In this document: positions 33,376 to 43,535 of the stretch, piece after piece
Layout of the letters: every line of letters starts with the position of its first letter
Numbering within the stretch: the first letter of the stretch is position 1
Assembly: GCF_030247195.1 (NCBI RefSeq)
Contig: NC_080672.1
Location: forward strand, 394,461,037-394,525,036
Direction: 5' to 3'
From: Topomyia yanbarensis
Lineage: Eukaryota > Arthropoda > Insecta > Diptera > Culicidae
DNA length: 64,000 nucleotides
Notes under the pieces: generated by a model
Databases searched by the model: none
Seen by the model: the letters and a program-made list of their open reading frames with translations, nothing else
What the model was told of the DNA's origin: nothing
Made by a program: the position numbers and the translations under genes

Positions 33376-35330
33376 CTAAATTGGGATATTTATCGTTTTC
33401 ATGAAGGTATAAATAAGGGACATATAGGGGAAATCACGAGTTGCCAGCATATCTCGGACTGGTACATTGGGTGGTCTACCTCGGGCCCGAAGGGATTCCT
33501 TTAACTGAGACCTGGCGTCACAATACCCGGCGCATACCCAGACAACGTGTTCGATGTCGTGATAGCCCTCGTCACAAGCGCACAGACTACTCTCCGCAAG
33601 CCCAATACGCCGCAAATGCGCATCCATGGTGTAGTGATTGGACATAAGTCGGGACATTACACTAATAAAATCCCGACCCACATCCATCCCCCCGAACCAA
33701 GGCTTCGTTGATACCTTTGGGATAATCGAATGTAGCCATCGTCCAAGTTCCCCATTGCTCCACGAGGTTTGCCAACTGTTGAGCGTCCTCTGACGACAAA
33801 TACTAAAAAATTCGTTGAAGCAGATTGGTCTTTCGTATATGTCACCATTTAATGCGCCCACCTTTGCTAATGAATCGGCCTTTTCATTTACCGGGATAGA
33901 GCAATGAGAGGGGACCCAAACAAAGGTAATCTGATAAGATTTTTCAGATAACGTACACAAGGACTCCCGTATCTTCCCCAGAAAATACGGGAATTGCTTT
34001 TTAGGATTCACCGCACGAAGAGCCTCGATAGAGCTGAGGCTGTCCGAAACGATGAAGTAGTGATCTGTGGGCAGAGTGTCGATGATCCCAAGGGTGTACT
34101 GAATTGCAGCTAACTCTGCGACGTAAACTGAAGCGGGATCATTGAGCTTGAATGAAGCGGTGATAGTATTGTTGAAGATACCGAAGCCAGTGGACCCATC
34201 GAGATTTGATCCGTCAGTGTAAAACATTTTGTCGCAGTCGACTTCTCGGAATTTATTATAAAATATATTGGGGATCACCTGCGGGCGTATATGGTCCGGG
34301 ATTCCACGAATCTCTTCCTTCATGGATGTGTCGAAGAATACAGTAGAATCAGAAGTATCTAGGAAACGAACACGGTTGGGATTGTACGAAGAAGGATTGA
34401 TGCTCTGTGCCATGTAGTCGAAGTACAAGGACATAAAACGGGTTTGAGAATTAAGCTCGACGAGCCTCTCGAAGTTTTCAATTACCAACGGGTTCAGAAT
34501 GTCGCATCGGATGAGCAATCGATATGAGAGTTCCCAAAATCGATTTTTTAGCGGAAGAACGCCCGCCAGCACTTCGAGACTCCTCGTATGGGTCGAGTGC
34601 ATGCAACCCAAGGCAATGCGCAAGCAACGATACTGGATTCTCTCCAGTTTGATGAAGTGTATGTTCGCAGCGGAGCGGAAACAGAAACACCCGTACTCCA
34701 TCATCGACAATATCGTTGTTTGGTACAACCTGATCAGGTCTCCTGGGTGAGCATCCCACCATGTTCCAGTTATTGTTCGGAGAAAATTGATCCTTTGTTG
34801 GCATTTCTGTTTCAGATACCTAATGTGACATCCCCAGGTACCTTTAGAGTCGAACCAGACCCCGAGATATTTATATGTGAAAACCTGGTTGATCGTTGCA
34901 CCCATTAATAAAAGCTGGAGTTGCGCAGGCTCACGCTTCCTAGAAAAAACAACCAACTCAGTTTTCTCCGTGGAGAACTCAATACCCAGCTGAAGAGCCC
35001 AAGCAGACAAATTGTCCAAGGTATTTTGTAATGGTCCTTGCAAGTCGGCAGCTTTGGGCCCTGTAGCAGAGACCACCCCGTCGTCTGCAAGTTGCCTTAG
35101 CGTGCATGAATTGGCAAGACAATCGTCAATGTCATTCACGTAAAAATTGTAGAGCAGGGGACTTAGACATGAGCCCTGGGGAAGACCCATGTAGCTAAAT
35201 CGCGATGTTGTTAAATCGCCATGCGAAAAGTGCATGTGCTTTTCAGACAACAGGTTTAGCAAAAAGTTATTTAAAATTGGTGAAAGACCATGCTGGTGCA
35301 GCTTCTCTGACAGAATGTTGATAGAAACTG
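33376..35330 (-). pseudogene. I-clade LINE ORF2, 3' part: reverse transcriptase and RNase H
   Basis: The frame runs to the stop at 33376 with no further lesion. It carries MGLPQGSCLSPLLYNFYVND, the catalytic LADD box (35079-35090, an L where most LINEs have Y or F), a thumb region, the RNase H domain (FYTDGSN; VAELAAIQY; SDSLSSIEAL; VPSHCSIPVNEKADSLAK), and a terminal Cys/His cluster (CACDEGYHDIEHVVWVC). RNase H residues D, E, D and the late D are all present. It joins the upstream half only through a small frameshifting deletion near 35330, so the full protein is no longer made from this copy. Confidence 0.9.
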
Positions 35331-36854
35331 AGCCCCCTTAATATCCAAGAAGACTGATGCCATCTGCTCTTTGTTAGCATAGGCCATTTGGATTTCTGTA
35401 GAAAACAACGCAAGGCAATCGTTCGTCCCTTTGCCTTTGCGGAAGCCAAATTGTGTATCTGACAGTAAGCCATTTGCTTCAACCCAATTGTCGAGGCGAA
35501 ACATGATCATTTTCTCGAACAACTTCCGAATACAGGAGAGCATTGCAATCGGCCGATATGAGTTGTGGTCGGAGGCTGGTTTTCCTGGTTTTTGAATGGC
35601 GATGACCTTCACTTGCCTCCATTCATAAGGAACAATGTTACCCTCAAGAAACTTGTTAAATAAATTCAACAGGCGCCTTTTTGCAGTGTCAGGCAGATTC
35701 TTCAGCAAGTTGAATTTGATTCTGTCTAACCCTGGGGCGTTATTGTTGCACGATAAGAGAGCAAGTGAGAACTCCACCATCGAAAACGGTGTTTCGTTCG
35801 CGGTATCGTGAGGAGACGCGGCGCGGCACGTTTTCTGTACCGGGACAGAGTCCGGACAGATCTTCTTGGCGAAAGCGAATATCCAACGGTTTGAATATTC
35901 CACGTTCTCGTTGGTACTATTATGATTACGCATACGTCGAGCCGTACCCCAAAGAGTGCTCATCGCTGTTTCTCTCGTTAACCCGTTGACGAACCGGCGC
36001 CAATAACTGCGTTTTTTGGCTTTCATTAGACTCTTCATTCGCCTTTCTAACGACGCGTACTGTTGATAGCTAGCGGGTAACCCGTCTTCCCGGAAGGCCT
36101 TATATGCAGTGGACTTTTCCGCGTACAGCTCTGAGCACTCTTTATCCCACCACAGGGTGGGAGACCGTCCATGGGTATTCGCGCTGGGTACTGGTTTAGT
36201 CTGAGCTTGATTCGCACTGTCGAGAATCAAGCCAGCCAAAAACCTGTACTCTTCCTCCGGAGGAAGTTCTTGAGTGGATTCGATTTTAACGGATATCGCG
36301 GTCGCGTAACTCTTCCAATCAATGTTCCGTGTGAGGTCATACGATACATTGATTGTTTCCGATGGTCTTGAACCGTTAGCAATTGAAATCACGATAGGCA
36401 AATGATCGCTACCGTGGGGATCAGGGATCACCTTCCACATGCAATCTAACTGTAGCGATGTCGAGCAAAGCGATAAATCCAACGCGCTTGCGCGTGCTGG
36501 TGGTGTAGGAATGTAGATGTAAGCAATGCAAAGGTCTTTACCTTTGATTAAAACTTGACAAGCGACAATTTCAATGCCTGGTGTCGAAGGGAGGTTAATT
36601 CGGTTGAAAGAATAGCACTTTTTGATCCCCAAAAGTACTCCTCCATAGGGGTTTTCTCGATCCAGACGAATTATATTAAAGTCGTGGAAGTTGAGATTTA
36701 TATCGGAAGTTAACCAAGTTTCACATAATGCGAAAGCATCACATTTTAAACTATTTAGTAAAAATTTAAAGGAATCGATTTTCGGGAGGATACTTCTGCT
36801 GTTCCACTATAGAACAGTGATCGAATCGGTGACCTCGTTCGATGACTTAGCCAT
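35331..36854 (-). pseudogene. I-clade LINE ORF2, 5' part: AP endonuclease and start of reverse transcriptase
   Basis: ORF2 starts ATG at 36854-36852, overlapping the ORF1 stop by 8 bases. It has a TAG stop at codon 16 (36807-36809), directly before the endonuclease core (WNSRSI; CETWLTSD; GGVLLGIKK; GSDHLPIVI). The frame is then open to the reverse transcriptase fingers (ALLSCNNNAPGLDRIKFNLL; YRPIAMLSCIRKLFEKMI; QFGFRKGKGTND) and motif A (VFLDIKGA). There the frame is lost at about 35330. The catalytic Asp of motif A is kept, but the conserved residues after it are missing. Confidence 0.88.
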
Positions 36855-38184
36855 CGAAGGATACGATCGCTGCAAGGAGGGGCCATTTAGTAGTCAACTG
36901 CTTCAAAAATGTTTGCACTATAGGGAGAAAACGTATCAGAAGGCTTTTAAGAGGATCAGTAACATTGAAAGCTGTGAAAATTAAGTCCACTATGTCAGAA
37001 AATTTCATTAGTCCGCTACTGGACTGAGTATCTGTTTGAAAAAAGGGGACACTTGGGGTTTTTGGTGTCCCTGGAAGTGGTGGGTACTCCTTGTTAGAAT
37101 TAATATTTCCAAGTCCTGGAGCAAATTGCTTCGGCTTTTGTGCATCACTTCCGTTGGATTTATTGATTGTAGTTGGCGCACTCTGAGTGGACGACACCTT
37201 GGCACCCTTACGAGGCAATGTAGGGGAGGCTGGATTTCTCCTCTTCCTGGATTCCCCTGGGTTAACCAAAGATGTTCCCTCTCGTGGGGCGTCAGATTCT
37301 TGCTCAACGTTAGCCAAACCAGCATAGGGATTTTCGGACAGGACAGATGGCGAAGCATTCTTTAGCATTTCTGCATAAGAACGCCTTGAGCGTTCCTTAA
37401 GGGAGCGCTTAATTTTATCCCCGCGCTGCTTGTACGCAGGGCATGATTTAAGAGCATGTGAAGGGCCCCCGCAGCAAATACACTTTTCAGTTTCTTTGTC
37501 GCAAGAGTCATCCTCATGCTCTCCTTCGCATTTGCCGCATCGTTTCTTATTTCCACAATATGTGGCTGTGTGGCCCAACTGCTTGCAATTGCTGCAGCTC
37601 ATGACCCGCGGTACAAACAGGCGAACTGGTAGGCGAACCCTGTCAAGGAGGATGTAGTTGGGAAGAGAGGACCCGGCGAATGTCACCCGAAGCGAGCCTG
37701 ATAGAGAGTAGGTAGTCTTACCTCCCTCGGTGTTTGCGGTATACAATTGTTTGCATTCCAAGATCTTAATCTGTTCAAGTGAGGGGTCCTTAAAGCAACC
37801 AACCCCGTGCTCCAACAGTTCTTCGCATTTCAGGCCCGGTTCGGACACTACCCCATCGATTTCACAGGCCACACAAGGCACGTACGCTTTAAATTCCCGT
37901 GTAAAGCGCTCACAGCAAGCAATCGCGTTTGCCTGGCCGAGATCATTCACTAGAACACGTATCTTGTTTGCCCGAACACGTGTTATCTGAGCTACAGCCG
38001 GGTAATTAGCAGTCAGATCTCGAGAAAGTTTTAATATATTAACCGGTTTCTCTCCGGTCCGAAAATATACCACCCATGGCCCAGAGGAACCTTCTGGGTA
38101 CTGCTTTATACGGGGAGCAATGCGAGTATTAGGGGGATCAGGGACTTCCATGATTACATCAGATGGTATTTCGCCCTCGGCCAT
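36847..38184 (-). CDS. I-clade LINE ORF1 protein (nucleic-acid chaperone), intact
   Basis: The 445-residue frame starts ATG at 38184-38182 and is uninterrupted. Residues from about 35 to 185 form an RRM-like/PRE_C2HC-type fold region (GPWVVYFRTGEKPVN; KIRVLVNDLGQANA). Then come three zinc knuckles (CSNCKQLGHTATYC; CGKCEGEHEDDSC; CICCGGPSHALKSC) and a basic, proline- and serine-rich tail (residues about 255-445). Such ORF1 proteins coat the LINE RNA to make the transposition particle. The stop overlaps the ORF2 start, a layout expected to need termination-reinitiation. Confidence 0.9.
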   Translation of the reverse strand: MAEGEIPSDVIMEVPDPPNTRIAPRIKQYPEGSSGPWVVYFRTGEKPVNILKLSRDLTANYPAVAQITRVRANKIRVLVNDLGQANAIACCERFTREFKAYVPCVACEIDGVVSEPGLKCEELLEHGVGCFKDPSLEQIKILECKQLYTANTEGGKTTYSLSGSLRVTFAGSSLPNYILLDRVRLPVRLFVPRVMSCSNCKQLGHTATYCGNKKRCGKCEGEHEDDSCDKETEKCICCGGPSHALKSCPAYKQRGDKIKRSLKERSRRSYAEMLKNASPSVLSENPYAGLANVEQESDAPREGTSLVNPGESRKRRNPASPTLPRKGAKVSSTQSAPTTINKSNGSDAQKPKQFAPGLGNINSNKEYPPLPGTPKTPSVPFFQTDTQSSSGLMKFSDIVDLIFTAFNVTDPLKSLLIRFLPIVQTFLKQLTTKWPLLAAIVSFDG

Positions 38185-38460
38185 TTAAGCACGAGGGCGG
38201 GAATGTGTCTTATTATTTGATTTGAGTAAAGTAGGGAAAAGGAAAGAAAGCAAACGAGGAAAAAAAATAAAGCAAAACTTATCTGCAAACAACGTCGATT
38301 GTTCCGCACCAGCGAAAACAATGTACTGGATTTACTGTCGGCACCAGCAGAACGGCAGCTAACGAACGAACAAAGGATGACCTTGACTCATTAAAATTTA
38401 CACACCGAACACCACTGTGAAATATAACGATCCGTTCCGTTCAAAGGTTGGGAGACGTAT

Positions 38461-38473
38461 GAGTGGACTCGTT
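38461..38473. repeat. Target-site duplication of the nested I-clade LINE, right
   Basis: GAGTGGACTCGTT, identical to 32502-32514. Confidence 0.95.
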
Positions 38474-38856
38474 GGCTAAGTAGCAGCAAGAGTGGGACAA
38501 CGCGGAGAAAGGAAGGTGGACCCATCGACTCATCCCAAATGTGTCTGCTTGGGTACATAGAAAACATGGAGAGGTGAACTTCCATTTGACGCAGTTTTTG
38601 TTAGGGCACGGACGCTTCCGGAAGTACCGGCATCGGTTTGGACACGCTTCGTCACCGCTTTGCCCGGAGCGTGTGAATGCGCAATAGACGCCGGAACATG
38701 TAGTCTTTGAATGCCCTAGATTCGAGGAAGTCCGAAGGGATATGCCTGGTGTGACAGTGGACAATATCGTCGAAGAGATGTGCCCCGACGAGCGTATCTG
38801 GCACGCTGTCAACAGAGTGGTTACGAGTATACTCTCCGAGCTGCAGAGGAAGTGAC
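38474..38856 (+). pseudogene. R1-clade LINE ORF2, C-terminal part
   Basis: The frame resumes after the nested insertion: LAK, a TAG stop, QQEWD, then GRWTHRLIPNVSAWVHRKHG, FHLTQFLLGHGRFRKYRHRF and, after another stop, TPEHVVFECPRFEEVR, ending at a TGA near 38856. This is the usual R1-clade ending (HxLTQ.L.GHG.F..YL, then the CCHC-like block ..EHV.FECPRF). One Cys of the block is replaced (CPER). Two in-frame stops mark it as dead. Confidence 0.88.
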
Positions 38857-41400
38857 GAAGGGACCAACAAAGTAGCACCACTGGCTAGAACGCCGCCGGG
38901 AAACCACAAATCGGGTTTCGGGAGAAATTCCGCCGCCGCGGAACTCTCCGACGGTGTAGACTAGGTCCATCGCCGGGGACCAGTTGAGTAGTACGTGATA
39001 TAGCACTAGGTTAGGGTCGTCGGGGCGCCAGTGAACCGGACGTCAGGCTTCACCGGAATCGCCGGATCGACCTCGACACCCTACCCGAGCAAACGAAAAG
39101 CCCATAATACCCCAATGCTCATGGGGTTTGTCATGGGTGTTTGAAATGGGTTCAACCCATGAAAACACCATCACCATGGTCCGGTAGATCCCATATAAAA
39201 CACCATATGTTGGTGTATTTATGGGTTACTGAGGCCATTTTATGGTGTTTTGATGGTTGTGAATTTTGGCATGGACCATGTTTAAGGTCTTTTCAAGGGG
39301 CTATGTGGTGTTTGAACCCATGAGTATTTGCTCGGGTACCGGGTAGCTCGTGAGTAGGCTAGATCCACCGTCGGGGATCAGACCGAGTAGACCGAGTCGA
39401 ATAGCTAGCAGTGGCAGTGGCTCGTTGGGGAGCCAGTGAACCGGAAGCTACCACCTCCGGGGACTAGACCGAGTCGACAAGCGGGGAGCAAAATGGCTCA
39501 CAGAAAGGTACATCGGGTCGGGAGCAATCTACCGCCGGGGAATTCACGGTAGTGTAGATTCGCCGCCGTGGACTACCCGACAGAATCGTGACGAAAAGGG
39601 GAGCTAATTGGCTCACGAGACAAACACTGGTACAGAGAGAAATTCCGTTGCCGGGGAACTCTCAGTCGGAGTAGGATAATATCCGAGTCCATCTCGATAA
39701 AGCTGGGAGCTAAATGGCTCAAGGAAGCGGGTATCGGTGTCGGGGGAAATTCTTCTGTCGGGGAACTATCGGTCGGAGGAGTGTGAGTTCTTCGTTGGGG
39801 ACTATCCAAGTAGATCGTGATAAGGCCGGGAGCTGAATGACTCACAGAAATACGAGATAAATGGCTCAATGAATCAGCACCTAAACCGCTCACGGGGACG
39901 AGAGCTAAATGGCGACGTAGATAGATGGAGACAACAAGCAAGAGAAGAGTCGAGAGTAAAATCAAAGCTCATAGGTCGAGCCACTCCATGAACCAAGCGA
40001 GGCTCTGAGATAGAGCAGAAGAAAGAGGAGCGACGGAAGCACAACGAACCCCCCCCCCCACGAAGTAATACGATGACGTAGTTCCGTGGGGAAGAAGGGC
40101 GTAAAAAGTAAGCAATGTTTTTAGTGGTTAGGCAAGAACGTGAATCGTGAGTCCCACACCGTGCCAATACATTGCAGGCCAGCCTTTTGAAGCTTTTTTA
40201 ACCTTACTAAAACACACACACACATAGAGAGAGATGGCCGGACGTCAAGCTTCACCGGAATCGACGAACCGATCTCGACACCCTATCGGGTAGCTTGTGA
40301 GTAGGCTAGATCCACCGCCGGGGATTAGACCGAGTAGACCGCGTCGCAGAGCTAGCTGTGGGTCGTTGGGGCGCTGATGAACCGGAAGTTACGCTCCACC
40401 CGGAATCACCGGATAGACCTCAGCACCTACTGGATAGCCCGTTGAGTAGGCTAGATCCACCGCCGGGGACTAGATCGAGTAGATCGGGAGGACGCGGAGA
40501 GCTAAATGGCTCACAGAAACGAACATCGGTATCAGGAGTAATCTACCGCTCGGTTGCAGGAGAACAGGCTAGATCCATTGTTGGGCACTAAACCAAGTAG
40601 TTCGCAAGTGAGGGTGGGAGCTGAATGGCTCATTGGGAAAGTAGAGCGAAACGGAACGAGAGGGAGCCAAAGGGCTCAAGAAATTGTGGTGCTAAAACCA
40701 AAGAAGAATCGGTACCGGGAGAACTTCCTTCGCCGGGGAACTCTTTGTCGGCGTAAGCTAGATTCACTGCCGGGGACTAGACTGAGTAAACCGCGAAGAG
40801 ACACCACCAGTCGCGTGTCGTCGGGGCACCAGCGAACCGGACGCCCTGCTCCACCGGAATCGCCGAACTGACCTCGACACCTGGTTGGTTGGCTCGGTTT
40901 CGGGAGAACTTCTCTCGCCGATGAATTCGCCGTCGGAGTAGGCTACGTCCATCGTCGGGGACTAGACCAAGTAGTTCGCGAACAGGTCTGGTGCTCAACG
41001 AGTAAATGGCGCTGAATGGTGCGAGAAGGGAGTTGCGGTGCTAACTGGCACAAAGGAGCCGAAGGGCTCGATGAATTAGACAGTCTGAAGTTTGCCGCCC
41101 AGATTGTCTTCGTAGGGGAGGAGCACTAAGTCTCGACTCACAGCCAGCTTTCCGACTGCCATGCAGAAATTTTGTGGATGGTGGAGAATTGCTGGTGTGT
41201 CGAGGAATGGTGCTGTAACCCTGCGGAAGAAACGAACTAGTAAGTAGTTGAATTAGAGTGTGTGCTATGCACATAAAAACCCCTCCCCGAAGTAATGCCA
41301 AAAGGTAGTACCGGGGAGGAATCAGGTTCTGGGCAAGAGCAGTGGTTTTTTAGCGGGTCGGGTGATGGCAGCCCAAACCCGTTCTCTGAGACATTGGGGT
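38857..41400 (+). repeat. GC-rich 3' noncoding tract of the R1-clade LINE, duplicated in tandem
   Basis: The tract consists of repeated phrases: GGCTAGATCCACCGCCGGGG, GACTAGACCGAGTAGACCG, GAGCTAAATGGCTCACAGAA and GGGAACTCTC.GTCGGAG. Two large copies can be seen, 39010-40215 and 40236-41400. Each opens with GGCGCC/GGCGCT..GAACCGGA and CACCGGAATCG..CTCGACACCCTA, and each ends with a CCGAAGTAATGCC/ACGAAGTAATACG block. The first contains a 253-bp MITE (39084-39336). The first copy ends in (AC)n (40203-40215) and the second is followed by a CA-rich run (41463-41490). It is more GC-rich than the intron around it. Whether both copies belong to one element is inference. Confidence 0.7.
39084..39336. 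mobile_element. TA-flanked MITE (Tc1/mariner-like), 253 bp
   Basis: The ends CCCGAGCAAA and TTTGCTCGGG are perfect 10-bp inverted repeats flanked by TA on each side (39082-39083, 39337-39338). The unoccupied version of the same site exists in the second copy of the surrounding tract (CTCGACACCCTATCGGGTAG at 40273-40292), which fixes the boundaries. The interior has many CCCATG/CATGGG and ACACCAT/ATGGTGT words and can fold on itself. No coding sequence. Confidence 0.88.
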
Positions 41401-41460
41401 TTTTGTACATTTTTCCTCAGGTCTCAGGGGTTTCCTGAAAAAAAATTTATCACTCTAAAA

Positions 41461-41600
41461 AAACGCACACACAGACAGACAGACATTGTCCCAATTTGTC
41501 GAGCTGAGTCGATTGGTATATGAGACTCGGCCCTCCGGGCCTCGGAGAAAGTTTTCAAAGTTTGAGCGAATCCTATACATTTCTTTTGTAAGAAATGTAA
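41461..41600. repeat. Dispersed repeat with CA-rich start, as at 20576-20720
   Basis: CACACACAGACAGACAGACA is followed by CTGAGTCGATTGGTATATGA and CGGCCCTCCGGGCCTCGG. It matches 20589-20690 in order. The inner CCCTCCGGG/CCCGGAGGG part is a small palindrome. Confidence 0.6.
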
Positions 41601-42619
41601 AAACATTGTTTATACAGAGTAGTTGATATAATAAGGAACAACTTGGTTAAAATTTCCAAAAGATTGGTTCCTAAGACATCGTTATCGCCACAACGGAACT
41701 GGAAAAATACAATTTCGAGATAATTGAGTTTAACGTTTTGTGTAGCGAGTCAACGCTCCCGTGTATCGAACACTACGCGCCGCCTTCAACTGGTCAACAG
41801 GTAGTGGTTTATAAATAGCTGTAACTCAAGTTGTGCTCTGATTTTAATGAAATTTTGAAACAATTTCCCTCCACGTATACACTTTCAAAGTATCTAATTT
41901 TAGAAAATTCAGATTTGTTCACCCTGGCAAAAAAAATAATCTTTTAAGAAAAAATCGAATCAAAACAAAACATAGATACCAACGTAACAACAGTAACTTG
42001 TCAAAACGTATTCAGCAAGTATATATGCCCAATATTTACTCTATATATTTAATGCCTATTTTGCTCTAAGGCTCTAGTAATAGGATTATTCTTTTTACCT
42101 ACTAGATAGAGTAGGTTGGGCATTTATGAGTTAACATTCTTAATCATGCTACCGAATTGAGCGGATATTATTTCACTGCAGTTTCATTTTCACATATGCA
42201 AGTTCCTTTGGAGTGAGTCAAGACTACTCCTTGACTTCCGAAGATGTAGTTCTTATAGTCAAACGCGTTCTATGTGACATACGGTTACCAGATTTCTAAA
42301 GATTCGCCAGTGTTTGAGAGAGTACCATACTGGAAATAAGACCTCTTTTGTATCAGGATGTTTCTTCCACTTGATGGCACTATCTTGAGCTTTTCCTAAT
42401 TTTTCCAAGAACTTCGCCAAGTTTGTAACTGCCTTCAAAAATTTGTATACACGCGTTCAACCTCAAACATGCTTTGTCTCGATGTATAAGATCGCTTCGA
42501 ATCCAAGCGAACGTTGTACAAACTCTAGGTCAAACAACCGTGTACGTATACCGGGCACTAGAAAGATACGCTAAAGCAAAATGAGCTAAAGCTAGCGTTG
42601 TTAAGTGTAAGAAAGAGAA

Positions 42620-43390
42620 AACTAGTGCAACGAACCTGTGTGTATCATTGTTGTTTTTTCGTGTACGTACAACTTTATAGTGCACAACCGATCCCGCATG
42701 TTCACTGCGACAGCACTGGCTCTTTGACACATCTTAATGAGCGTGTTCTTAGTTTGTTTCACTGAATCTAAGTAAATCAGCATATTGAGAACGTGATTTA
42801 ACAGCATCATAACTTCATCCAATATTCCGAAGCCCTCGTCCAGCCGCTTTCTAAACTTAGCATTTATGGCTACTTCTAGCTTTTCCACGGCCCCTTCTAT
42901 GGGTACGCCAAAGTCTTCTTCGGGCTTTCAAACCAACGTGCTTTGTCAGGCGATATTCAATTCGCCCTTACCGCCCTTAGAACGCCGACTGCGAATCTTC
43001 AAATATTCATTCTAACGCTGTCGAAGCATGCAGTCGTTGGTACGGTGCGCTCGGCTTCCTTTTTCGTAATCAAGATCTCGGGTGTCCCCGAGAACTCATT
43101 TATCCTGTAGCTGTAGCTATCTCAGATTGCTATTTGTGCTAAGTATTCCCAGCTACAGACTGTCTTTTGTCACCTTAAAATACTCCGAATCTTCTGGGGA
43201 CTTCGATCCTTCTGTGTTCACAACCCGATACGAGTTTTCTTTCTCGCATTGAACGAGGTAACTATACCATCCGCCCGCAAAAAAAAATCCGCAAAACTTT
43301 ACCAGTGAATTCTTGTCCACCATCCGATTGCAGCACCCTGGAGTTGGCTTGCTTAAACTGTTAAAATCCTTGCTTCGCATTTAGATCGGC
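42620..43390 (-). pseudogene. Coding-like fragments of unknown origin
   Basis: Two minus-strand frames, 43380-43153 (GWYSYLVQCEKENSYRVVNT, then EDSEYFKVTKDSL) and 42960-42622 (EDFGVPIEGAVEKLEVAINA, then FRKRLDEGFGILDEVMMLLN), have balanced, non-repetitive composition, and the second has the heptad look of a helix. They are in different frames and separated by stops. I do not recognise the family. They could be remnants of a captured gene or an old element, or chance frames. Confidence 0.25.
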
Positions 43391-43424
43391 GTGCACAATG
43401 TCCAACTTTGCCTTAGATTATTTA

Positions 43425-43535
43425 TTCACACTCTTACGGCCACTGGATGAAAACCGGTTTCCGCAGAAAACCAGTTTTCAGGTTGCCGGTAACCAATTCG
43501 CTGAAAACCGGTTTCCATCCAAGTGAATAAATTGG
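43425..43535. repeat. Palindromic repeat of about 110 bp
   Basis: TTATTCAC..TGGATGAAAACCGGTTTCC at the left is mirrored by GGAAACCGG-type text at the right (GCTGAAAACCGGTTTCCATCC..GTGAATAA). AAACCGGTTT itself is a palindrome. It is probably a small foldback MITE. Confidence 0.5.

Larger units (their letters stand above)
32515..38460 (-). mobile_element. I-clade LINE, near full length (5.9 kb), nested
   Basis: The element reads on the minus strand: 5' UTR (38460-38185), ORF1 (38184-36847), ORF2 (36854-33376), a 3' UTR of about 860 bases with a G-tract (33114-33128), and an A-rich 3' tail at 32515-32525. It is bounded by the 13-bp duplication GAGTGGACTCGTT. The presence of an RNase H domain after the reverse transcriptase and of three CCHC knuckles in ORF1 fits the I clade (MosquI/I-factor relatives). 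It lies in sense with Gpdh1 transcription. A truncated sister copy is at 22000-24611. Confidence 0.93.
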
